64,000 nucleotides of DNA from an uncultured Lachnospiraceae bacterium (GCA_947630925.1 CANRJM010000002.1:1-64000), one strand, 5' to 3'; shown: positions 1 to 8,549, numbered from the stretch's first letter. Program-made: numbers and translations. Notes: generated by a model from the letters alone, not told the origin.

Positions 1-95
1 CAGTTCTTCATCCAGTGCTCCTTCCAGAAGGACGGACATCATGTCACGCATAATCGAGTTTACATCGGTACCGCTTTGAACTATATTTTTTCCAT
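1..95 (-). CDS. IS256-family transposase, N-terminal part (runs off left edge)
   Basis: Only the first ~31 codons lie in the window. The frame starts at the ATG at 93-95 and reads MEKNIVQSGTD, then an acidic helix ending LLEGALDEEL, the usual N-terminus of IS256-family (Mutator-like DDE) transposases. The catalytic triad lies outside the window, so intactness cannot be judged. A fragment of a second, damaged copy of the same family lies immediately upstream at 247-495, so this is an IS-rich edge. Family call is from recalled motifs. Confidence 0.75.
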
Positions 96-142
96 TTTTA
101 ATTTTATATTTCCCACCATACATAAAAAATCTTCAATTCAAG

Positions 143-194
143 TCCTCTATGATAATTTATAAAAGGACGGACAACCAATAGGGTTCTCCGTCCT
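143..194. repeat. Motif plus 8-bp hairpin, related to the one at 2774-2824
   Basis: The 14-mer at 143-156 (TCCTCTATGATAAT) is followed by a perfect 8-bp hairpin (arms 164-171 and 187-194). The same 14-mer followed by a different perfect 8-bp hairpin occurs at 2774-2824. On the minus strand the hairpin precedes the transposase start at 95. It may be a transcription-blocking hairpin near an IS end; that role is inference. Confidence 0.5.
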
Positions 195-246
195 CTTTTT
201 CCTATAGTTACTTGCGTTTTACCTATCAATATAAATTTTACGATGT

Positions 247-495
247 CTAATCTATTAGTCTGTCGGGAAACATAATGAATAATTCTCCCCGAACTTTTCC
301 CATTTCTGGATTGGCATAGTTCATTTTTTCGTCGCTCAAATGTTGACAGATAAAGTGTCTTAAGAAGCGCCTGGAAACTTGAAAATACTCTTCTCTGGCG
401 GATCAGCCGACAATAGGATGGATTCAAGCTTTCAATGGCATTGGTTGTGTAAAAAGCTTTTCTGACATCAGCAGAAAATTTGAAAATACAGAAAA
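247..495 (-). pseudogene. IS256-family transposase, C-terminal remnant
   Basis: Minus-strand translation gives the conserved IS256 C-terminal block: YTTNAIESLN, then a region ending TLYLSTFE. After that the reading must shift frame, and a TGA replaces the expected Trp before KWGKVRGEL-type sequence, ending at TAG (247-249). The upstream catalytic region is absent beyond about 495. One frameshift, one in-frame stop and 5' truncation make this a dead fragment in the same orientation as the copy at the left edge. Confidence 0.8.
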
Positions 496-539
496 AATTT
501 TTAACTCTCGACTTTTACATACGTTAGTTGGTGTAATTT

Positions 540-1820
540 TCATGCTTTGTATTTGTTTTTATCATACCAATTTAATTTACAGTTGAATTTTCTATTACCT
601 ATTATCTGTTTAATCTCCTTTATGGATAAATGATTTTCATAATCTTTTCCTAATGCTTCACCATCTTTAAAATCACCCTTATAATACACATAATCTGTAC
701 CTTTTTTGGGATTACGAACTATGTACCATGCTTTTCCAGTGGAATCTTCAAATTTACCATTTTCGAAATTGCCACAATATAATGTTCTAATAGTTCCGTC
801 ACTTGCATATTTTACAAGATATGCATTCCCAGTCTTATCGTTGTAAGATCCATTACTAGTATTCCCACAATAATAAGCCTCTAAAGGAGTTTTTATAGAC
901 TTCTTAAATTTATCTACGGTTAATATATCTGAAGAAGTTACATTTTTCATATTAAATTTCTTTTTTTTGTTTTTATTACGTATGTAATTTCGACTTTCAC
1001 CGTGATTTACATTTCCTTTGTGTGTTCGTTTCGAAATCGACCAAACTTTAATATTCAATGATGTTGTGTATTTGAATACTTGTTTGTAAGATAGCAAGTT
1101 TCCGTCATTATATTTTGCCTCCATTATATATGTTAATTTACTATCTTTATATACATTTAAAATACAATCACCATTCCAGTGATTTTCTGTATTAAATTGT
1201 CCATAAAAATATACTTCTTGTCCATTTTCAAAATAAGGAATTAATATCTTTTTCCCCTCTAGCTGTTTGGCAGTATATTCTTTTTCTGTTTTAATATCTT
1301 TTGCGATTATATCTGTACTTTTCCAACTAGGAGCGTTTTCAATAAAAGAATTATTTTTTTTTACATTTTTCATACAAATAAGTAATGCACCAGTAGGTTT
1401 GTAAGTATATACTTTGGAAGCATTATTTCCTACTTTGTTATCTTCCAAAATTTTAACCTTATTTTCCAAGTTTTCAATCCTGTTTTCCAGATTTTTAACA
1501 TAAATACTAAAATCAGTAATTTTTGTATTTATACTAGGAAGCCCAGTATCTTTGTTTTCAATTGCTTGCACAGAAGTATTTAAAGAACTTACAGTTCCAT
1601 TAAGGTTATAGACATTTACACCCAAAAAACCAATCATAGCTATAAAAATAGTAGCGATAATACTAATTAATGGAGACAATAATTTAGAAAATGAATCTTC
1701 ATTCCTTGGAGTAGTTGTTTTCGCATTAGTTTTCTTTTCCTTTTTCTTGTTTCCCTTTGACATTTCTTTTAACCTTCTATCGTATATAAAATTTTTATAG
1801 TAATCATTAAAAAAATCCAT
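540..1820 (-). CDS. Membrane-anchored coiled-coil protein with C-terminal MORN-like repeats
   Basis: 426 residues. The start follows AAGGAG with good spacing. A Lys-rich cytoplasmic head (residues 1-45) is followed by one membrane segment (about 50-72), a predicted coiled coil rich in Asn/Leu/Glu (about 75-130), a middle domain of unknown fold, and a C-terminus with three MORN-like units (YYCGN..NGSYNDKTG, LYCGNFENGKF, YYKGDFKDGEAL, roughly residues 315-400). MORN units usually bind membranes or proteins. No catalytic motif is seen and the function is unknown. Codon use is AT-rich, like neighbouring accessory DNA. It stands alone between IS remnants, which suggests acquisition. Confidence 0.6.
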   Translation of the reverse strand: MDFFNDYYKNFIYDRRLKEMSKGNKKKEKKTNAKTTTPRNEDSFSKLLSPLISIIATIFIAMIGFLGVNVYNLNGTVSSLNTSVQAIENKDTGLPSINTKITDFSIYVKNLENRIENLENKVKILEDNKVGNNASKVYTYKPTGALLICMKNVKKNNSFIENAPSWKSTDIIAKDIKTEKEYTAKQLEGKKILIPYFENGQEVYFYGQFNTENHWNGDCILNVYKDSKLTYIMEAKYNDGNLLSYKQVFKYTTSLNIKVWSISKRTHKGNVNHGESRNYIRNKNKKKKFNMKNVTSSDILTVDKFKKSIKTPLEAYYCGNTSNGSYNDKTGNAYLVKYASDGTIRTLYCGNFENGKFEDSTGKAWYIVRNPKKGTDYVYYKGDFKDGEALGKDYENHLSIKEIKQIIGNRKFNCKLNWYDKNKYKA

Positions 1821-2405
1821 ATATTCATTCTCCTTAAAATATACTATTCAATATAACAATGATAGCATATAGCGAACTCACAAAATGTCAAATGAATGTA
1901 TAAATTGTTTATTTTTTATCTTTTGTATTGTAGTAATAATTAGCAAATATATTATATGGCAAATTATGACAAAAGTCTAGATAGAACATTTGTTTTAACT
2001 ATGTTTTAAAATTTGTATCTATAAACTTCTATTAGAGATTGGTATATGTTGGCAATACTCCTACTTTCTCAACCACAAGTTGCCATCAACAAGGCAATAC
2101 TGCTCTTTTTTTGATTTTATATTTCTCAAAAAGTTCATTCATTTTATCTACATTTTTTTGCCTCCAGTTCCTCTTTTTCCAGTTTTTCTTCCACTTCATT
2201 CTTTTATATATTTCATTTTTAATTTATGATGTCCATTCAAATCCACGCATTCCCCTACCCTTCTCACAATATGTATACAAATGCAGACTCATCGGCTCAT
2301 AGTACGAACTCAGCAGCGGAACGAATTCTCGTGCCATTACATTTATTAAATCAAACAAAAACGCATAATTATAAACCATTTCTATGTTTTTTCTTTTCCC
2401 CCATT
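1821..2405. other. No gene recognised
   Basis: An AT-rich stretch upstream of the MORN-like gene. Short plus-strand frames (2039-2302, 2226-2513) lack ribosome binding sites and protein-like composition; the second lies antisense to a decayed minus-strand gene. I see no RNA gene or repeat here. Confidence 0.5.
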
Positions 2406-2725
2406 TTACTGCAATGTCTTCAATGTGATTTTGCTATCATGCGATTCTATTTTGAGGAAAAGAAAATAATCATCCGTATCCTCTTCGCGGTAAATCAGCA
2501 AATCATCTGCTGAAAAAAATTAGATGATGCTCCTATATCTTCCATTTGGATAAGCTCATTTCCACAATTCGTTTTTATATCATAAATCTGTATGTAATTA
2601 TTGTCATTGGCACCATAATTATCACATAAATATACATATGTGATCTTTGACGATCAGAAACTGCATAATTATAATATTTTCTGTTGTCAAAGCGGTATAT
2701 TTCCTTGTCCGCCTTATTTTAATAG
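2406..2725 (-). pseudogene. Decayed gene, unknown product
   Basis: Minus-strand sequence reads as protein only if frame shifts are allowed: ADKEIYRFDNRKYYNYAVSD, then YVYLCDNYGAND..YIQIYDIKT in a second frame, then ADDLLIYREEDTDDYFLFLK, ending LKTLQ and TAA at 2406-2408. The composition (Tyr/Asp-rich short strands) resembles beta-propeller or DUF5050-like extracellular repeats, but this is not firm. At least two frameshifts and no start codon. Confidence 0.45.
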
Positions 2726-2773
2726 AAAATAGCGGGTTCTACAAGTGTGTGATAAAAAGTCTGTAAAAGTTAA

Positions 2774-2824
2774 TCCTCTATGATAATGACAGGGCAGGGT
2801 TCTCCTCGACGGAAGTCCTGCCCT
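2774..2824. repeat. Second copy of the motif-plus-hairpin; possible IS256-family end
   Basis: TCCTCTATGATAAT at 2774-2787 is followed by a perfect 8-bp hairpin (2791-2798 with 2817-2824). Just left of it, GATAAAAAGTCTGTAAAA (about 2752-2769) resembles an IS256-type terminal repeat. Nothing recognisable follows to 3019. Likely a solitary IS end left after decay. Confidence 0.4.
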
Positions 2825-3019
2825 TACTCTATATATAACACTCGTATCAGAGCAAGTCAAGAACAGGCAGGGCATTTCTACCCGTAAAACATGCCTCTGC
2901 AGTTACTTCGGCAGGCGCCCTTCGTACATGATGCTCGATAGCTATAAAGAAACCGCTTAATCGCAACTTTCTTACTATAACACTTAATTTACCATTTCTT
3001 TTCATCCCTAGAAGAATCT

Positions 3020-3544
3020 CTACGTGTCCTTTTCTATATAAATAATTTTTTTCGCATCATTATCTAAAATTAGAACAGAAAAATCCATACTATGTCTCTT
3101 TTTCATTTTCTTGTAATCATATTGAAAATCCGCCTCGCTATGACGATCATAAAACAAGTAATATCCATTTTGAGGTAATTCAAAATCTAATCCTAATAAA
3201 TGTTCAGTTAAATCATCCTCCAGCGGAAGCTTTTTCCAATATTTCTGAGCAGAAATTTGCTCTTCAATAGCTTTGTAATCTTCATTTGAATACTGAAGTT
3301 CTAATAAAACCTTAGCTTCTCCCAAAAAACCTCCTTTCGTATCAAAAAGTTTAATTACCTTTCCATGATCCAAATCCAGACCGGTTATCTCCTTTGCTCT
3401 ATCCAAATAAACATCACCAGTATCAGTGAATAAACTCTTTTCACTATACTTTTGTGCCCCTATAAATATCGTCACAAAAATAATTATTAAAATTATTAAA
3501 ACCAAAACGCATATAGCAATAAAAATAGTCTTCATTTTTTTCAT
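3020..3544 (-). CDS. Small membrane-anchored protein, unknown
   Basis: 174 residues with one long N-terminal hydrophobic helix (residues 5-30) and an extracytoplasmic or periplasm-like domain of mixed alpha/beta composition (EITGLDLDHGKVIKLFDTKGG is seen as two pieces). The start has AAAGGA upstream. It is the last gene of the minus-strand block that includes the ABC exporter, 73 bp after the preceding gene, so it may share that operon. No motif points to an enzymatic role. It could be a lipoprotein-like accessory or immunity-type protein, but that is a guess. Confidence 0.5.
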   Translation of the reverse strand: MKKMKTIFIAICVLVLIILIIIFVTIFIGAQKYSEKSLFTDTGDVYLDRAKEITGLDLDHGKVIKLFDTKGGFLGEAKVLLELQYSNEDYKAIEEQISAQKYWKKLPLEDDLTEHLLGLDFELPQNGYYLFYDRHSEADFQYDYKKMKKRHSMDFSVLILDNDAKKIIYIEKDT

Positions 3545-3617
3545 AACTTCGTCCTTTCTTCACGTCATATAGTAGCATTGTTTATAGACCCTTTTTTCAT
3601 ATTATCATATCACACTT

Positions 3618-4139
3618 TCATGTTTTTATCTTCTTAAAAAACACCCTCCAGCTTACCAGCACAAATACCGCCAATTCCAATACAACTACCATACTAACAG
3701 AAAAACCTCCCCCGCAAAACTCCCTGCTTCTTGCAAGCATCATCCAGTTTCCCGGTATAAGATTATTCGCCGCCTGCGGTAGATACTCCTTCGACAGCAG
3801 TGCTATAACAGGAATCCCCGGATAGAGAACCACTGCGCACTTAATGGCATCTTTGTGCAGGACAGCATAAAGCATAATCACGCCAAAGAAAAGATTCCCA
3901 AGCAGCATCAACATCTGCGACATCAGCAAAAAATACCAGTTTAGTTTCTCCACGTTGCGGTATGCCCGGACAATACCATATCCTATTAGAGCGCCTGAAA
4001 ATACAGCAGCCTGATATACTGCCGTATATATTACAAAAGACTTGTATACAGACAGATAATATCGATGGAAACTGGAATATCTCACAATGGAAAAATATAT
4101 CAGAATACCCCAAAAAAGGAGTTCCTTATTTTTTGTCAT
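3618..4139 (-). CDS. ABC-exporter-associated membrane protein
   Basis: About 173 residues with four or five hydrophobic helices. The ATG at 4137-4139 overlaps the end of the ATPase gene (stop at 4126), so translation is probably coupled. The sequence lacks an ATPase motif and resembles a half-size ABC-2-type permease or accessory membrane subunit. Position after two larger permeases and the ATPase suggests a component of the same exporter. A GTG six bases upstream is an alternative start. Confidence 0.55.
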   Translation of the reverse strand: MTKNKELLFWGILIYFSIVRYSSFHRYYLSVYKSFVIYTAVYQAAVFSGALIGYGIVRAYRNVEKLNWYFLLMSQMLMLLGNLFFGVIMLYAVLHKDAIKCAVVLYPGIPVIALLSKEYLPQAANNLIPGNWMMLARSREFCGGGFSVSMVVVLELAVFVLVSWRVFFKKIKT

Positions 4140-4830
4140 CCGCACCGTCTGCCCTCTCGTTCTCTCCTACTGTTTTGCCTTCCTTCTCCTTTTTCGTCAC
4201 CTGATGATTCTGAACCCGATAAACATCCTCACACAGAGTCCGAATATCCTCATCATAATGGGACGCCAGAAGAATTGTAACACCATCCTCCTGCAGCCTC
4301 ATCAACAATTTCCTGATATCTTCTACTCCCCGCACATCCAATCCGTTAAAGGGCTCATCCAGAATTAAAAGCCTGGGCTTTTCCATAATTGCCTGAGCTA
4401 TGCCAAGCATCTGGCGCATCCCCAAGGAATACTTGGAAACTCTCTTTTTCAATCCCGGCTCCAGCCCCACTAACTGCATAGCCTCTTCAATCTCCCTGTC
4501 CCCAATCTCATTTTTTATCAGAGCCAAATTCTGTAGATTGCTCTTTCCTGACATATATGGGATAAATCCCGGTGTCTCAATCATCAACCCTAAGCTTTCC
4601 GGAAAATCGACATCTTTGCCAATAACTTTTCCCTCCACTGTCACTTTTCTCTTCGTTGGCTGTAAAAAACCACAGATACATTTCATAAGCACTGTTTTTC
4701 CACTGCCATTCATCCCTACCAGCCCATATATTTTCCCCTTCTCCAAAAGCATATCCACTCCGGTCAAAATCACTTCATCCTGAAATCTTTTCTCCAGTTT
4801 TTCCACCCGTATCATCACTTCTTTTTCCAT
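4126..4830 (-). CDS. ABC transporter ATP-binding protein
   Basis: 234 residues from the ATG at 4828-4830, which follows AAAGGA. The open frame continues upstream but without family similarity. Visible motifs: Walker A GMNGSGKT, a Q-loop region near LMIETPGF, signature-like KYSLGMRQ, Walker B RLLILDEP, D-loop NGLD and switch His in LASH. The signature reads YSLGM instead of LSGGQ, as in the bacitracin/lantibiotic-type (BcrA/LanF) ATPases. Genes for two permeases precede it and another membrane protein follows, giving an exporter that probably expels or senses a peptide or lipid-targeting antibiotic. Substrate is inferred from family only. Confidence 0.85.
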   Translation of the reverse strand: MEKEVMIRVEKLEKRFQDEVILTGVDMLLEKGKIYGLVGMNGSGKTVLMKCICGFLQPTKRKVTVEGKVIGKDVDFPESLGLMIETPGFIPYMSGKSNLQNLALIKNEIGDREIEEAMQLVGLEPGLKKRVSKYSLGMRQMLGIAQAIMEKPRLLILDEPFNGLDVRGVEDIRKLLMRLQEDGVTILLASHYDEDIRTLCEDVYRVQNHQVTKKEKEGKTVGENERADGADDKK

Positions 4831-4970
4831 ATGCTTACCATTCCTTTCTGCAGCAGCCTGCCATTCTTTCAGTCTTTCACTCTTATATAAAATAAGTTTC
4901 CCCATTTTCACGATCATACCGTGCATTCTGCTTATAAACAGTCTACGGACATCCTTACTCCTGACACAGA

Positions 4971-5867
4971 TCAATCCTCCTTACCATCCAAAACCCAAAC
5001 AGCATAACCAGAACAGTCAAAATAAAAAAATAGACTACCCCCCATCGCCACTCTTTCCAAAATCGGTCTGGTATCGTGAATTGCCATAACCAGCAAATTA
5101 CACTGATATAACGGGCTGATATAAAACTCCATCCGGATAAGCAGATTTTTGAATTGCCTGTATCCTTCAAAATGAATCAACTGATTGTTGAACAGAGCCG
5201 GAAGCCAGTTAAAAATAGTCTTAACTCCCACAATCAAATAGGCAGCTACCGTCCCTACCCCACGACGGAAACAAATATTCAGAGTGACCATCAACATTCC
5301 CACAAACACTCCCGCAAGCATATGCAGCAGGAACGTCAAAAGCCATACCCTAGCCGGACTTCCTACAGACACTAACTTCTCTGAAAATGCCAAGCCTACA
5401 TTCATTTTCATATCAATGCTGAACAGGGCAGCCGTCTCTGGATCAATTGCGCGTTTTACCAGACTGCTCCAATCATTACTCCATATTATCCTCGGAAGCA
5501 ATGCCATAATAAACCCCACTGTCCAGATCAGATAATATACCACAGCAGTAAAAAACACATATACATACTGAGCTAACAGCCATTTTCCCTTTCCGAGACG
5601 TGATATCTGATTCAGGCTTCCCTCCCATTTGGGCAGCGCAGCCACTAAAAAAACAAATATACCAAAATAAATAAGCAAACCCGAGTCAACATATAAGAAA
5701 GCGGGCAATAGTTCCAATGCTCCCACCTGACAGCCTAACTCTTTCATCGCACCTGTCATATTCCAGAACAGACTGACCAATGCCACCAATATAGTTATAA
5801 ATACCATAACAAAACGGGAGGATAACAAAATTTTATGAATATATTCCCTAAACAGATAACGCAGCAT
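4971..5867 (-). CDS. ABC-2-type permease, C-terminus frameshifted
   Basis: 298 residues, about six membrane helices, 9 bp after the preceding permease. In the present frame the protein ends in a non-hydrophobic tail (FDCSGYAVWVLDGKED). Skipping one G in the six-G run (Cs at 5038-5043 on the plus strand) restores a good last membrane helix, VVYFFILTVLVMLFGFW, with a basic end and a stop at 4955-4957. So there is a +1 change in a homopolymer: mutation, phase-variable tract or sequencing error. Partner of the ATPase at 4126-4830. Confidence 0.7.
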   Translation of the reverse strand: MLRYLFREYIHKILLSSRFVMVFITILVALVSLFWNMTGAMKELGCQVGALELLPAFLYVDSGLLIYFGIFVFLVAALPKWEGSLNQISRLGKGKWLLAQYVYVFFTAVVYYLIWTVGFIMALLPRIIWSNDWSSLVKRAIDPETAALFSIDMKMNVGLAFSEKLVSVGSPARVWLLTFLLHMLAGVFVGMLMVTLNICFRRGVGTVAAYLIVGVKTIFNWLPALFNNQLIHFEGYRQFKNLLIRMEFYISPLYQCNLLVMAIHDTRPILERVAMGGSLFFYFDCSGYAVWVLDGKED

Positions 5868-5876
5868 AATTACCTA

Positions 5877-6668
5877 TCAGTCACTTTTTCCTCTCCACAC
5901 ACCCCTGACAAACCATATCGTAGAGACAATCCAATATATAAGCACCACCATAATATGAAAAGGAAGTCCCTCATAAGACAATGATTTTGCCCTGCCCTCG
6001 GAGCCCAAAACCATCGGCGTCAGGTAATACCACTTCAGTCCTACAAATATAAATGCCGTTACATTGGCATAAATAAATGGAAACAGCATCACAACATATT
6101 TATTTTTTACCAGCGTAGAAACCGCCAGAGACAATCCCGGAAAAACAGACGCATACAGGCAGTCATACAGTATGTTCTGGGCGATAAACAAACCAAACTG
6201 TCTCCGAAGTATTAAAATACTGGTGTTATCAAAATACTGTACCGCCTCTTCACCACCAAAAACAAACTCTCCATGCAGACACTGCGCGACAGCAGCAAGC
6301 AGGACAAGAAGAAGTACTTTCATAAACAGTACAACAAAAATGCCCGATACAATAGCAGCTCCCATCTTGGAAAAGCAGTACCTCAATTTCGTTGTCCTTG
6401 ACATCACTGCATAATGATATCCGCTCTGGTATTCAATCAGGTAACTGTCCGCTACCGCCAGACTTGATAAAATAGGAATAAGCGCCTTCCCATAGCCCAC
6501 TCCAGTAACATCAAATAAATACACAACATCATTGCTATCCGCCAGACAGTCAAAAACCGCAACAAACGAACCGATTAGTAAAATAAAAATGGATAAATAA
6601 AAAAAAGGCGAATGGAAAACACGTCTGATTTCCTGTCTGATCATTTCATGACTCACATCCTTTCTCAT
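5877..6668 (-). CDS. ABC-2-type permease
   Basis: 263 residues with about six hydrophobic helices, the first at residues 16-40. It is the first gene of the exporter operon, followed closely by the second permease. The upstream region holds two copies of a 16-bp direct repeat (6736-6770) and, further up, the terminator of the sensor kinase gene. An alternative internal Met (residue 9) fits an AAAGGA site poorly, so the first ATG is kept. Similar to the membrane subunits of lantibiotic/bacitracin-type exporters by layout; no substrate evidence in sequence. Confidence 0.65.
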   Translation of the reverse strand: MRKDVSHEMIRQEIRRVFHSPFFYLSIFILLIGSFVAVFDCLADSNDVVYLFDVTGVGYGKALIPILSSLAVADSYLIEYQSGYHYAVMSRTTKLRYCFSKMGAAIVSGIFVVLFMKVLLLVLLAAVAQCLHGEFVFGGEEAVQYFDNTSILILRRQFGLFIAQNILYDCLYASVFPGLSLAVSTLVKNKYVVMLFPFIYANVTAFIFVGLKWYYLTPMVLGSEGRAKSLSYEGLPFHIMVVLIYWIVSTIWFVRGVWRGKSD

Positions 6669-6735
6669 AAATCTGGCCTATATATAATCATATTTCCTTT
6701 TATTGTATCCATCCATTTATCTTAATCAATATATC

Positions 6736-6770
6736 TGGCAAAAACTAAAATTTTTGGCAAAAACTAAAAT
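6736..6770 (-). promoter_or_regulatory. 16-bp direct repeat, candidate LytTR-type operator
   Basis: TGGCAAAAACTAAAAT occurs exactly twice, at 6736-6751 and 6755-6770, a 19-bp period close to two helical turns. It sits between the kinase terminator and the first permease. LytTR (AgrA-like) regulators, the usual partners of GHKL kinases such as the one encoded upstream, bind short direct repeats of about this spacing. The link is inference. Confidence 0.5.
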
Positions 6771-6780
6771 CTTTGTCTAC

Positions 6781-6826
6781 AAAAAAATCTCCTATTAACG
6801 CAAAATTTTTCGTCAATAGGGGATTT
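6781..6826 (-). terminator. Rho-independent terminator after the GHKL kinase gene
   Basis: Arms 6786-6800 and 6811-6825 form a 15-bp stem with minor mismatches and a 10-nt loop, followed on the minus strand by a run of seven T (6781-6787). It separates the kinase transcript from the exporter operon. Confidence 0.75.
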
Positions 6827-6849
6827 CAAACTTACTACTATACTTACTA

Positions 6850-7695
6850 CTATTTATTCGGAATACTAACTACTACCTTAAATTCTTCTCCTTCTTTATT
6901 ATCTATCATATAAATACCACTATATTTCTTTACAATCCTTTCCACATTTTCCAAACCATATCCGTGCTTTTTTCCGTCCCTTTTAGAGGAAATAAACTTT
7001 CCATCCTGCACATTGATTTTTCCGTTCCAGAAATTGCTGACTGCCAGTATCATCCTGCCGTTTTCTACTATAAATTTTACCTTGATTAACGGAGTTTCTT
7101 TCTTACATTTTTCACTGGCCTCTATGGCATTGTCCAATAAATTTGAAAGTACCGAAATAATATCTGCATCCTTTAGCGGAATATCTGCCAAATTATTAAA
7201 ACGAACAACCATTAAAATATTTTTACTTAATGCATCCACATATTTTAAGTTTAATACAGCATTCACTACTGGATGGTTCGTATCAAACCAATCCTCCTTT
7301 TCTGTATCCCCACAGTAGCTTTGAATATACTCTGCAATTCTACTATAATCTTTCCTTTCTAATAGTGTCTGTATTACTAGCATCTGATTCCTGTATTCAT
7401 GTCTTTGACGCTGTAACTCCTCAAAACGTCTTTTCTCTTGCCAATATAATCTTTCCGTTTGTTCTGCATGTTCCAATAACATTTCCTCTCGCTTTCTCTC
7501 CGTTTCTCTTTTAATAATGTCCATTATCAGATAAAACACAAAAAGATTCATTAAAGCAAGACCAAACATTACAAATAATATCGTATTTTCCTGTCCTTGC
7601 GTCAGATTACCATCAAAATTCACAGCAAATGCTAAAATTGTAATCATAGAAAAAACAGAAAACACTAAGAATTTTATCCACTCCTGCTCTGTCAT
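6850..7695 (-). CDS. GHKL-type sensor histidine kinase, shortened sensor region
   Basis: 281 residues: two membrane helices (about 10-28 and 38-62), a coiled-coil linker, an H-box RHEYRNQ (about residue 98), an N-box LLDNAIEA and a G-box GYGLENV. AgrC-like kinases normally have five or six membrane helices and ~430 residues, so the sensor part is truncated. Upstream, an ATG at 7718-7720 with a strong AAGGAG site would run into this frame if one base were removed, hinting at a frameshifted original start. No LytTR response regulator lies next to it. It probably once controlled the exporter operon downstream. Confidence 0.75.
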   Translation of the reverse strand: MTEQEWIKFLVFSVFSMITILAFAVNFDGNLTQGQENTILFVMFGLALMNLFVFYLIMDIIKRETERKREEMLLEHAEQTERLYWQEKRRFEELQRQRHEYRNQMLVIQTLLERKDYSRIAEYIQSYCGDTEKEDWFDTNHPVVNAVLNLKYVDALSKNILMVVRFNNLADIPLKDADIISVLSNLLDNAIEASEKCKKETPLIKVKFIVENGRMILAVSNFWNGKINVQDGKFISSKRDGKKHGYGLENVERIVKKYSGIYMIDNKEGEEFKVVVSIPNK

Positions 7696-7920
7696 AGTAT
7701 ATTTACAATAAAAAGAGCATTGTCTCTCCTTTTTTGATATAATGTCCGTGACTAAACTTCAATTAAATCTATTCAGTTGTCAGGTCTAGCTGCAGTGTAA
7801 GCTTATCCGGTCCATATTCGCAGAAGTATGCGCTCCAGCATAGGACAAATAACACGAACAAACACAGAAATAAAAACCGTTTCCGTTACGGCGCACTCTG
7901 CCACTGGAAAGTTGCCTTTT

Positions 7921-8127
7921 TCAAAAATAAAATAGTTCTTCGAACTTCTTATCCAACGCAATGCATAAAACCAGCGCCAATTTCGCTGTAGGATTAAACT
8001 GTCCTGTTTCGATAGAACTGATTGTATTGCGAGATACACCAACCATCTCTGCAAGCTTCATCTGCGATAACTTTCTTTCTGCCCGCGCTTCTTTGAGACG
8101 GTTTTTAAGTATAAGCTTATCATCCAT
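7921..8127 (-). CDS. XRE-family helix-turn-helix regulator
   Basis: 68 residues from the ATG at 8125-8127, preceded by AAGGAG. The HTH reads LSQMKLAEMVGVSRNTISSI, followed by the family's short helical end (LALVLCIALDKKFEELF). This compact type regularly pairs with a small DUF6442 membrane protein, as here (stop of the upstream gene at 8139). The operator copies at 8495-8546 overlap the operon promoter, so it is likely autoregulated. Confidence 0.85.
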   Translation of the reverse strand: MDDKLILKNRLKEARAERKLSQMKLAEMVGVSRNTISSIETGQFNPTAKLALVLCIALDKKFEELFYF

Positions 8128-8138
8128 ATCATTTCTCC

Positions 8139-8474
8139 TTACGAAATCGAAGCGGATGCAATCAGAAAATGAATATGATACCCAGATGCCGTAAGAACAA
8201 GCGCAGTATAAACGATTGCCATCACAAGTTCGTGCCTGCGGTGAATCTTTATATATTTTACCCAAAATGTCGTCATATTAACACTGAACACAAGCGCCCA
8301 TATCCCCCAATTCTCACCGCCACCGGTAAAAATCTGTACGGCAAAAAATATAACCGCAAGAACAATCATCACTATGACTGCAACGGCGTTCGCCTGCTTC
8401 AATACCTCCTGCTCGTAAATATCCCTGTTCCTATTTTCCGTTCTGCTTTTCTCTAATATTTCTTCCTTTTCCAT
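8139..8474 (-). CDS. DUF6442-like small membrane protein
   Basis: 111 residues. An acidic/basic N-terminal helix is followed by three hydrophobic segments (about 32-50, 58-74 and 82-104). TTGGAG precedes the ATG. It is co-transcribed with the XRE regulator 11 bp downstream from a consensus promoter. Such pairs are common in Firmicutes and their role is not established; the membrane protein may sense a signal for the regulator. The family name is recalled, not searched. Confidence 0.65.
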   Translation of the reverse strand: MEKEEILEKSRTENRNRDIYEQEVLKQANAVAVIVMIVLAVIFFAVQIFTGGGENWGIWALVFSVNMTTFWVKYIKIHRRHELVMAIVYTALVLTASGYHIHFLIASASIS

Positions 8475-8494
8475 AATATAGCTCCAATCATTAT

Positions 8495-8547
8495 TGCCAA
8501 GTTTTCTTGTCGTTTTTTATTATATCATCGCCAAGTTTTCTTGTCAA
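8495..8547 (-). promoter_or_regulatory. Promoter with two operator copies for the DUF6442/XRE operon
   Basis: On the minus strand TTGACA (8542-8547), 17 bp, TATAAT (8519-8524): a perfect sigma-A promoter. GCCAAGTTTTCTTGTC occurs at 8496-8511 and 8531-8546, one copy over the -35/spacer and one near the start site. Each copy holds an internal dyad CAAG-N4-CTTG. This is the layout expected for repression by the XRE protein. Confidence 0.8.
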
Positions 8548-8549
8548 TA

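Noticed and set aside
2039-2513. Two plus-strand frames in the left intergenic region
   Set aside because: No ribosome sites and one is antisense to a decayed minus-strand gene.
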